Shown: positions 1 through 6,312 of the stretch, one piece after another | Layout of the letters: each line of letters begins with the position of its first letter | Numbering within the stretch: position 1 is the first letter of the stretch | From: Candidatus Kuenenia stuttgartensis | GTDB taxonomy: Bacteria; Planctomycetota; Planctomycetia; Isosphaerales; Isosphaeraceae | Length of the DNA stretch: 15,195 nt | Assembly (NCBI GenBank): GCA_945874095.1 | Contig: CAMCFM010000043.1 | Coordinates: 1 to 15,195 of the forward strand | Direction of reading: 5' to 3' | The notes under the pieces: model-generated | The model's input: only the letters and a program-made list of their open reading frames with translations | What the model was told of the DNA's origin: nothing | Databases searched by the model: none | Made by a program: the position numbers and the translations under genes

Positions 1-723
1 CTCGAAACGGCCCGCCAGCGCGGCATTCCTGTCTGCAATGTGCCGGATTACTGCATTGATGAGGTGGCCGACCATACCCTGGCTTTCATGCTAAGCGTGA
101 CCCGGCAAGTGGTTCAAAACACTCTGTATATCCGGGACGGCAAGTGGGGTTTGGCCACTGGGCTTGATCCTCTACGAACCATGCGCGACCAGACTGTCGG
201 GCTTGTTGGTTTCGGCCGGATCGGTCGCGAAGTGGCTGCACGACTTGCGCCTTTCAAAAGTCGCCGACTGGTCTTTGACCCTGTCCTGGCTCCCGAAACA
301 ATTCGTGAACTTGGTTGTGAACCCGTCACTCTGGAAGAACTTCTGGCCGAGTCAGATATCGTCTCGCTGCACTGCCCATCGTCCGCCCAAACTCGTAAAC
401 TCTTGAACGCCGACTCCATCAGGGCCATGAAAAAGGGGGCGATCGTGATCAATCTGGCCCGTGGCGACCTGATCGATACCCAGGCGCTGATCTCTGCATT
501 GGAATCAGGCTATTTGGCCGCAGCAGCGCTGGATGTTTGCGACCCTGAGCCGATCCCGGCTGACAGCCCTCTACGCTCCATGCCCAACGTCATCACAGCC
601 TCCCACATTGCATCGGCAAGCCCCAAATCGGTGCGTACCCTGCGTCTGACAGCAGCCAGAATTGCCGCCATGGCCGTGAATGGAGAGCAGTTGCCCAATG
701 TGGTCAATGGTGTGGTTCAATAA
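1..723 (+). CDS. D-2-hydroxyacid dehydrogenase, CtBP-like subgroup (5' truncated by window edge)
   Basis: NAD-dependent D-isomer-specific 2-hydroxyacid dehydrogenase, expected to interconvert a 2-oxo acid and its D-2-hydroxy acid in the cytoplasm. The reading frame is open from base 1, so the N-terminal part of the catalytic domain lies outside; about 240 of the usual 310-340 residues are present. Visible in order: N-V-P-D-Y-C-x-D-E-V-A-D-H, typical of the C-terminal-binding-protein-like branch of the PGDH family; the Rossmann nucleotide motif G-F-G-R-I-G (bases 208-225); and the catalytic triad Arg in L-A-R-G-D (460-462), Glu in D-P-E-P (547-549) and His in A-S-H-I-A (604-606). All key residues are intact. 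The stop lies only 6 bases before the next possible start, so it is almost surely co-transcribed with the following dehydrogenase, FAH-type enzyme, cyclase and transporter. The exact substrate (phosphoglycerate, glyoxylate or another 2-oxo acid) cannot be told; the catabolic context argues against a serine-biosynthesis PGDH. Confidence 0.9.
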   Translation, partial: LETARQRGIPVCNVPDYCIDEVADHTLAFMLSVTRQVVQNTLYIRDGKWGLATGLDPLRTMRDQTVGLVGFGRIGREVAARLAPFKSRRLVFDPVLAPETIRELGCEPVTLEELLAESDIVSLHCPSSAQTRKLLNADSIRAMKKGAIVINLARGDLIDTQALISALESGYLAAAALDVCDPEPIPADSPLRSMPNVITASHIASASPKSVRTLRLTAARIAAMAVNGEQLPNVVNGVVQ

Positions 724-729
724 GGGCTT

Positions 730-1821
730 ATGACGCAGATTCCAGGCAGGATGAAAAACGCGATGAACCGAACTGTAGCGATTGATGACTTGCGAGAATT
801 TGTCGAATCTGCCTTCTCATCCACAGGGCTTGAGCAAGCATCGGCTGCGATTGCGGCAGATGCCCTGGTCACAACCGACTCGATGGGCGTCTTCACGCAT
901 GGCACAAAGCTCCTTTCCGGCTATCTGAAAAAGCTCAAGGGTGGCGGATACCGCCCCGATGCCAAGCCTGTCATCAAGCGTGAAGGGCCGGGCTGGGCGG
1001 TGATCGACGGCGATTCAGGGCTGGGTCAGCTTGGCGGCCATATGGCGGTTGAAGTAGGTATCCATAAAGCACGTCAGGTCGGCATTTCCTATGTAGGGCT
1101 AATCAACACCGGCCACATTGGTGCGGCAGGCTATTTTGCGACACTTGCAGCCCGGGCTGGCTTGATTTGCATGGTCACGGGCAACGATATCCCAAGTGTG
1201 GCCGCCCCAGGATCGCGCAAGGCCGTTCTGGGTAGCAACCCGATTGCCTATGGGATTCCGGTCTCGGGCAGCGACCCAATTCTGCTTGACATGGCCACGG
1301 CGGCAGTCGCTGGCGGCAAGGTTTATGCAGCGCAGCAGCGAGGCGAGCCGATTCCACCCACCTGGCTGATCGGCCCCGACGGGCATCCGACCACCGATGG
1401 AAGTCTTTATCCGGAACATGCGGCTCTGGCCCCAATGGCTGCCCATAAGGGATATGGCTTTGGTCTATGGTGCGAGATTCTCTCAGCCATTTTGCCGGGC
1501 GGGCACTCCACCTGGCAGGTGGGAAGCTGGATCTTTGATCCACCCTCAAGACCTTCCTGGCACAATGCTTCGATGATTTTCATGGACGTGGCCACGATTG
1601 CCCCACCTGACGAATTTGACGATCGCTTGCAAGTGCTGATCCGCGAGATCCACAGCGCCCCCACAGCCACAGACGTAGATCAGGTTCTCCTGCCTGGTGA
1701 ACGTGAGTGGGAGCATCGTCGCAAAGCTCAGGTCGAGGGCATTGCTTTACCCGCCGATGTTCTGGCTAAATTGACTGAAGCTGCGAATCTGGTTGAACTT
1801 AGCCCAACCTGGCTGACCTAA
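730..1821 (+). CDS. Ldh_2 (malate/L-lactate dehydrogenase) family oxidoreductase
   Basis: NAD(P)-dependent oxidoreductase of the malate/L-lactate/ureidoglycolate/2,3-diketogulonate/sulfolactate dehydrogenase family, a non-Rossmann fold. The 363-residue length matches the family. Seen, numbering from 730: T-H-G at 56-58; the N-T-G-H-I-G block at 126-131, whose His is the usual catalytic candidate; the nucleotide-binding G-S-N-P-I-A-Y-G-I-P at 168-177; L-L-D-M-A-T at 185-190; and H-K-G-Y-G-F at 239-244. In many relatives the residue two before the first G of the R-G-x-x-S-H-G block is Arg; here the block reads S-M-G-V-F-T-H-G, so that Arg is Met, which may shift substrate preference. In-frame ATGs lie at 730, 751 and 763; 763 has an AGGA-type site 5' of it and 751 is preceded by GGCAGG, so the true start may be up to 11 codons later. 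It sits 6 bases after the D-2-hydroxyacid dehydrogenase. Two dehydrogenases of different folds, side by side, would fit oxidation of a hydroxy acid and reduction of its oxo form. Confidence 0.9.
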   Translation: MTQIPGRMKNAMNRTVAIDDLREFVESAFSSTGLEQASAAIAADALVTTDSMGVFTHGTKLLSGYLKKLKGGGYRPDAKPVIKREGPGWAVIDGDSGLGQLGGHMAVEVGIHKARQVGISYVGLINTGHIGAAGYFATLAARAGLICMVTGNDIPSVAAPGSRKAVLGSNPIAYGIPVSGSDPILLDMATAAVAGGKVYAAQQRGEPIPPTWLIGPDGHPTTDGSLYPEHAALAPMAAHKGYGFGLWCEILSAILPGGHSTWQVGSWIFDPPSRPSWHNASMIFMDVATIAPPDEFDDRLQVLIREIHSAPTATDVDQVLLPGEREWEHRRKAQVEGIALPADVLAKLTEAANLVELSPTWLT

Positions 1822-1899
1822 GACGGTAGAGAAACTCGAAGCGTTCGAGCATCATCACATTTGCATGTCTCCATACCTCATTCCATACCGGAAAAGCTC

Positions 1900-2706
1900 A
1901 TGAAAATCGTTCGATTTCAAGACGCATCAGGCTCGATCCAGCACGGCAATCAGCATGCCGATGGCACAGTGACCCGAATCACAGGCTCCATTCTGGGCTC
2001 GTTCGAGGACTCCGGTGAGCAGGTCTCAGTGGCCAAACTGCTGGCCCCGATCGAGCCCCGCGACATAATCTGTATTGGCCTGAATTATCGAAAGCATGCC
2101 GCGGAAGGCGGTCAGCCGATTCCTGAATTTCCCGTGGTTTTCATGAAGAATAGTGGGACATTACAGAACCCCGGCGACCCGATCGTTCTCCCAAGAAAGC
2201 TCAAGAGCGACTCTGTGGATTATGAATGCGAACTGGCCGTGGTCATTGGCAAAGAGTGCCACAACGTTTCCCGCGCCGACGCCTTAAGCTATGTCTTGGG
2301 CTACACATGCGCCAACGACGTGAGTGCGCGTGACTGGCAGATGAAATATGGTGGAACACAGTGGTGCCGGGGCAAGACATTTGCCACATTCTGCCCTCTG
2401 GGACCGGTTTTGGTCACAGCTGACGAAATTCCTGACCCCAACGCGCTTGGGATCCGGACCGTTCTCAACGGTCAAACCATGCAGGACTGGAACACGAACG
2501 ACATGATTTTCGATGTTCCCACACTGATTGAATTCCTCAGCGGAAGCACCAAGCTGGCGGCCGGCACAGTCATTTTAACAGGCACACCGCACGGAGTGGG
2601 CGGGGCCCGCAAGCCACCGGTATTCCTGAAGCATGGCGACACCGTCACGATTGAAATCGACGGCATTGGGTCGCTCACCAATCCTGTGATTGAGGAATCA
2701 GCCTGA
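1900..2706 (+). CDS. Fumarylacetoacetate hydrolase (FAH) family protein
   Basis: Metal-dependent C-C bond hydrolase, decarboxylase or isomerase of the FAH superfamily, 268 residues from ATG 1900. That start has GGAAAAG just 5' of it and gives the standard M-K-I-V-R-F N-terminus; an in-frame TTG at 1861 adds 13 residues unlike the family. Visible: G-L-N-Y-R-K-H-A-x-E at 60-69 (His66/Glu69 dyad of the hydrolase branch), the Mg/Mn ligands Glu109 and Glu111 in D-Y-E-C-E-L, Asp140 in A-N-D-V-S-A-R-D, the lysine in R-G-K-T-F (159), and the C-terminal T-G-T-P-x-G-V-G block. The motif set and the cluster suggest a 2,4-diketo-3-deoxy-sugar-acid hydrolase, which would release pyruvate plus a lactate-like acid, but ureidoglycolate-lyase-like or oxaloacetate-decarboxylase-like roles are equally open. 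It lies 78 bases after the Ldh_2 gene and 58 bases before the cyclase gene, same strand. Confidence 0.92.
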   Translation: MKIVRFQDASGSIQHGNQHADGTVTRITGSILGSFEDSGEQVSVAKLLAPIEPRDIICIGLNYRKHAAEGGQPIPEFPVVFMKNSGTLQNPGDPIVLPRKLKSDSVDYECELAVVIGKECHNVSRADALSYVLGYTCANDVSARDWQMKYGGTQWCRGKTFATFCPLGPVLVTADEIPDPNALGIRTVLNGQTMQDWNTNDMIFDVPTLIEFLSGSTKLAAGTVILTGTPHGVGGARKPPVFLKHGDTVTIEIDGIGSLTNPVIEESA

Positions 2707-2764
2707 TTTCCTGACCCCCTCTCCCTCCATGAACCCTTGGCAGCGAATGAAAGGTGAATCACTG

Positions 2765-4483
2765 ATGATGCGCAGAATGAGGATTCTGAATCTCTCGGCA
2801 ATACTTCTGGTATGGCCCATTTGCATGAAAATTGAGGCTCAGGAGAACACCCCCGGCACCTCGAAATTCATCGACCATTCGCTGCTGATTGCTCCGGATT
2901 ATCCAAGCACCTGGCCGACCGCACCATTCCCCAAGTTCCAGATCACGCATCAGGAGCGGATCGGGCCTCGGTCAGCCTATAACGTGGACGTCCTTCTGAT
3001 CGACGGCAACACCGGCACCCAACTCGACGTTCCTCCTCACTCCGTGGCCAGGCCGGATCTGAATCGGCCAAAATCAGGCCCTCTTGGGCTGGCGTATACG
3101 GACAAGATCGAGGCCTGGCAATTTGGCGGAGAGGCTTGCGTGGTCGACACCCGCGACTTGCTCGACAAAGCCGAGCCAGGCTTTAGCCCTTTGGTCAAAG
3201 CCGAGCATGTGGAACGGTTTGAAAACGCACACCGAAGGGTCGGATTCGGCGATGTGGTGCTTTTTCGCAGCGATTATTCCGACAAATACTATCTCCCCCT
3301 ACCAGCAGGCCGCCGATTTATCGCCGATGTGGTGGATCGCAAAGCGCCCGGATACCCGGACCCTGACCCCGCCTGTATGGAATTCCTCGGCAAGCGTGGA
3401 GTGATGACCCTCGGCACAGACAGCGCCAGCATGGGCCCCATGCCCGACATGGCCGAAGATACCCACTTTGCAGGCCTGAAATATGGCATGATCTGGACAG
3501 AAAGTGCCACCAATCTGGCCGCCTTGCCCCCCACAGGCGCGTTTTACTGCATGATCGGCCCGAAGCATGAAAATGGCCCTTATGGCGAAGGGCGAGCTTT
3601 TTCAGTGGTTGGTGGGACACTTCCTGCCAAACTGATTGAAGCCTGCAAGCAGAAGAAAGCCGTAGATTTGTCGCCAGTTCTCTCGCCCCGACTCCCATTG
3701 ACATCGCCCGGAAGCCTGGCGGGCCAGCACAGGCAGGTCTATCTAAAAATCGATTTTCTCTACAGCGAATATCTCGACATGTGGCACCACGCCCACATGA
3801 TGGACAGCATGGCCGGGACCCACCTGGTTCCTCCATCCTATGCCCTGCCCAAGCCAGGCGAGCAGGTGCAATATTCAGCGGAAGTTGCTGGCTGGCTGAA
3901 GGAATACGAACTGAAATTCGGGCCTCGCGGAACATCGGCGATGACCACTGAGCAAGTCCCACTGGATTGGACATCTGGCCAGGCCCGGGTGATCGATACC
4001 CGCAAACTTGTGGGCACAACAGATAAAAAGTCATGGCCGAACTCTCCAGAAATCACCAAAGCCTTGATCGAAGCCGACGAGAAGGCTCATGGCCAGATCA
4101 AGCCAGGCCAGGTGGTGATCTTCCGGACCGGCCATTTGGACACCCACCTGAAGCCCACGCCCGATGACAAAGCCACTTGGGTTGAGCCCTTGACAGGCAA
4201 AAGCGAAGGCTGGCCTGCTGTCTGCCCTGAAGCTGTGACTTACCTGAAAAGCAAAGGGGTTCGATGTGTTGCAACAGATGCCCCCGACCTTGGAGGGGTC
4301 GATCCGAAACGGGCCTTGATGACTTATTGGGCTTTGGGTACCCACGAAATGGTGGGCGTAGAGTTCTTGAACAATCTGGGCAGCTTGCCAAAAGGTAAGG
4401 ACGTCTATTTCCTGTTTGCAGCCCTAAAAATTCGCGACTGTCATGGTGGCCCCGGCCGGGCGATTGCACTCGTGTTGGATTGA
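2765..4483 (+). CDS. Exported tandem-domain cyclase-family (kynurenine formamidase-like) protein
   Basis: Two consecutive cyclase-family (PF04199-like) domains in one 572-residue chain; single-domain relatives of about 210-260 residues are metal-dependent amide or lactone hydrolases such as kynurenine formamidase. ATG 2765 is chosen because AGGTGA stands 7 bases before it and because it yields a signal peptide (R-R-M-R, then hydrophobic residues 7-21, cleavage near E-A-Q at 26); a longer TTG form from 2690 would overlap the FAH gene and bury the signal. Domain 1 spans about 34-285, domain 2 about 325-572. The family signature H-x-G-T-H-x-D-x-P-x-H is altered in both. Domain 1 reads N-T-G-T-Q-L-D-V-P-P-H (82-92) and keeps the later His234 and Glu246. 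Domain 2 reads M-A-G-T-H-L-V-P-P-S-Y (349-359), with Tyr521 in the later His position but Glu533 kept. Either the metal site is assembled differently or the protein is not a classical formamidase. It probably acts in the periplasm or cell envelope, next to its transporter neighbour. Confidence 0.85.
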   Translation: MMRRMRILNLSAILLVWPICMKIEAQENTPGTSKFIDHSLLIAPDYPSTWPTAPFPKFQITHQERIGPRSAYNVDVLLIDGNTGTQLDVPPHSVARPDLNRPKSGPLGLAYTDKIEAWQFGGEACVVDTRDLLDKAEPGFSPLVKAEHVERFENAHRRVGFGDVVLFRSDYSDKYYLPLPAGRRFIADVVDRKAPGYPDPDPACMEFLGKRGVMTLGTDSASMGPMPDMAEDTHFAGLKYGMIWTESATNLAALPPTGAFYCMIGPKHENGPYGEGRAFSVVGGTLPAKLIEACKQKKAVDLSPVLSPRLPLTSPGSLAGQHRQVYLKIDFLYSEYLDMWHHAHMMDSMAGTHLVPPSYALPKPGEQVQYSAEVAGWLKEYELKFGPRGTSAMTTEQVPLDWTSGQARVIDTRKLVGTTDKKSWPNSPEITKALIEADEKAHGQIKPGQVVIFRTGHLDTHLKPTPDDKATWVEPLTGKSEGWPAVCPEAVTYLKSKGVRCVATDAPDLGGVDPKRALMTYWALGTHEMVGVEFLNNLGSLPKGKDVYFLFAALKIRDCHGGPGRAIALVLD

Positions 4484-4547
4484 TCCGATCAAGTCAAGGT
4501 TCTGAACGCAATGCGGTTGTCCGATTCTGAAGGCTGGCACAAGTCCC

Positions 4548-6125
4548 ATGAACACTGAAAAAAAACAGACTTCAACCAACCAGATTCCGCCTTGGACAAC
4601 GGCCGATCTGCCCGAGCCTGATCCGATAAGCTGGCGCCGATGGACCCGATTCATTGGCCCCGGGATTGTGATGATGGGCATTCAGATCGGTGGTGGAGAA
4701 TGGCTGCTGGGGCCATCGGTCACAGCCAAATATGGCGGGGGCCTGATGTGGCTGGCCACGATTGCAATCATCCTTCAGGTTTTCTACAACGTGGAGTGCG
4801 GCCGATACGCGCTTTATTGCGGCGAGCCCGTTTTTACAGGCTTCATGCGATGCAAGCCAGGCCCGATGTTTTGGGTGGTCCTGATGTTGGTCCTGAATTC
4901 ATCGGCGCTGGTTCCGGGTTTATCCACACATGGGGCGGCGATGATCGCCTCGTTGATCCTGGATAGGCCACCCACGATGGAAGACCGCTGGCTGATTACG
5001 CCTCTGGCATACGGCTGCCTCTTAGCAGTTTCTCTGCCAATTCTCGTTGGCCGCAAGGTTTACAACATGCTTCAGGCCATCATGACCGCCAAGGTGGTGA
5101 TCGTGCTCGGCTTCTGCCTGATCCTTGGATTGACCTGCGTCAGCCCAGCCAACTGGTGGAATGTCTTCAGCGGTTTCGTCAAATTTGGCAACGTTCCTGT
5201 GAGTGACGGTCAAGGTGGCGAGAAAGTGGTAAACGCCATTGCGGAGCGTTGGGAGACGGGTCAATGGCCAGTGATCGCCACCACCAGCTTTATCATGCTG
5301 GGCGCATTTGCCGGATACGCTGGCGGCGGAGGGCTGGCAAATTCCACCTACTCCAACTTCGTGCGTGATAAAGGCTGGGGCATGGGGGCCAAGGTGGGCG
5401 CTATCCCGAGCGCAATTGGTGGGACAAGTGTGACATTAAGCCATGTCGGGAAAGTCTTTCCACTGACGGATGAAAACATGCGGCGTTGGAAGGTCTGGTG
5501 GAGATATATTCTGACCGATCAGGTGATTGTATGGATGCCCGGCTGCTTCATGGGCATGGCCTTGCCCGCCCTTTTATCCATGCAGTTTGTCCAATATTCC
5601 ACCATTACCCCCGAACAGGCTGGAGTGGCTCAGGCCATCATTACAGCCGATGGCTTGCGAAATGCAGGTTTTATGGAGCCGGTGGCCAAGGTGCTCTGGA
5701 TTGTCGCGCTCTTCACGGGTCTGATGGTGATGCTGCCAAGCCAGATGTCGATTGTAGACGACTTCAGCCGCCGTTGGACGGATTCCATCTGGACAGCCAA
5801 TCAGCGTGTGCGTAACACGATGAAGCCGCATCAGGTCAAGTATATCTACTACACCATCCTCGGGTTTTACGTGACTTGGTCGTTCATCTGCGCCTATTTC
5901 TTCAGCAACGCACCAAAGCTGATGACCGATTTCATCGCCAATTTCAATAATCTGGCGTTAGGTGTAACAGCCTTTCAATTGCTCTGGATCAACCACCACC
6001 TGCTGCCCAGGCCGCTCCGCCCAAAGTGGTATCAGACGGCGGGTGTCACCGCCTGCGGCATTTTCTACCTGGGCCTTGCGGGGCTGGTCTTTTACTTCAA
6101 GATTTTGCCATCGATAACAGGCTGA
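4548..6125 (+). CDS. Nramp-like (APC-fold) membrane transporter without the classical metal motifs
   Basis: A 525-residue polytopic membrane protein with roughly 11-12 hydrophobic segments and a 35-residue polar N-terminus. The G-P-G at 37-39 opening the first segment, the spacing of the following helices and the overall architecture are those of the Nramp family (NRAMP/MntH, LeuT fold). However, the TM1 D-P-G-N metal motif is absent: the equivalent stretch reads G-G-G-E-W-L-L-G-P (48-56). The TM6 M-P-H motif is also missing: the stretch at about 244-270 contains A-G-Y-A-G-G-G-G-L-A-N. An extra soluble stretch of about 40 residues (200-240) lies between hydrophobic segments. Automated annotation would probably say divalent metal transporter; the lost ligands and the position as last gene of a catabolic cluster, 64 bases after the exported cyclase gene, make uptake of an organic substrate a better inference. 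No strong SD precedes ATG 4548 (GAAGG is about 16 bases upstream). A weak terminator follows. Confidence 0.8.
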   Translation: MNTEKKQTSTNQIPPWTTADLPEPDPISWRRWTRFIGPGIVMMGIQIGGGEWLLGPSVTAKYGGGLMWLATIAIILQVFYNVECGRYALYCGEPVFTGFMRCKPGPMFWVVLMLVLNSSALVPGLSTHGAAMIASLILDRPPTMEDRWLITPLAYGCLLAVSLPILVGRKVYNMLQAIMTAKVVIVLGFCLILGLTCVSPANWWNVFSGFVKFGNVPVSDGQGGEKVVNAIAERWETGQWPVIATTSFIMLGAFAGYAGGGGLANSTYSNFVRDKGWGMGAKVGAIPSAIGGTSVTLSHVGKVFPLTDENMRRWKVWWRYILTDQVIVWMPGCFMGMALPALLSMQFVQYSTITPEQAGVAQAIITADGLRNAGFMEPVAKVLWIVALFTGLMVMLPSQMSIVDDFSRRWTDSIWTANQRVRNTMKPHQVKYIYYTILGFYVTWSFICAYFFSNAPKLMTDFIANFNNLALGVTAFQLLWINHHLLPRPLRPKWYQTAGVTACGIFYLGLAGLVFYFKILPSITG

Positions 6126-6165
6126 TTCTAAGCACAACTGGAGCTATCACCGTGCGGGTATCCAG

Positions 6166-6194
6166 CCAACTTGGCGCTAGCCCCGGTTGGTTTT
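6166..6194 (+). terminator. Possible weak rho-independent terminator of the catabolic cluster
   Basis: CCAAC (6166-6170) can pair with GTTGG (6186-6190), with further G-C pairs inside (GG at 6173-6174 against CC) if one T is bulged. TTTT follows at once (6191-6194). It lies 41 bases past the stop of the transporter gene, in a convergent intergenic region where the facing gene ends at 6313. The stem is short and the U-tract only four, so it may be leaky or accidental. No matching signal for the opposite strand is visible in 6195-6312. Confidence 0.35.
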
Positions 6195-6312
6195 GAATAC
6201 CGGAAGTTGTTTTCGTCCTGATCCTAACCCGAATTATTCATCCCCAAGTGGAACTTTTTGCCTCCTGCTGCGTCTAACTAGTTTTATACACGAGAGTTAA
6301 ACAGTAGGGCCA

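Noticed and set aside
3318..4034. 238-codon minus-strand frame inside the cyclase gene
   Set aside because: It lies wholly antisense to a strong coding region with clear family motifs; the product is Arg/Cys/Trp-rich without domain character.
4548..6125. Calling the transporter mntH
   Set aside because: The metal-binding motifs of TM1 and TM6 are absent, so the gene symbol would assert a function the sequence does not support.
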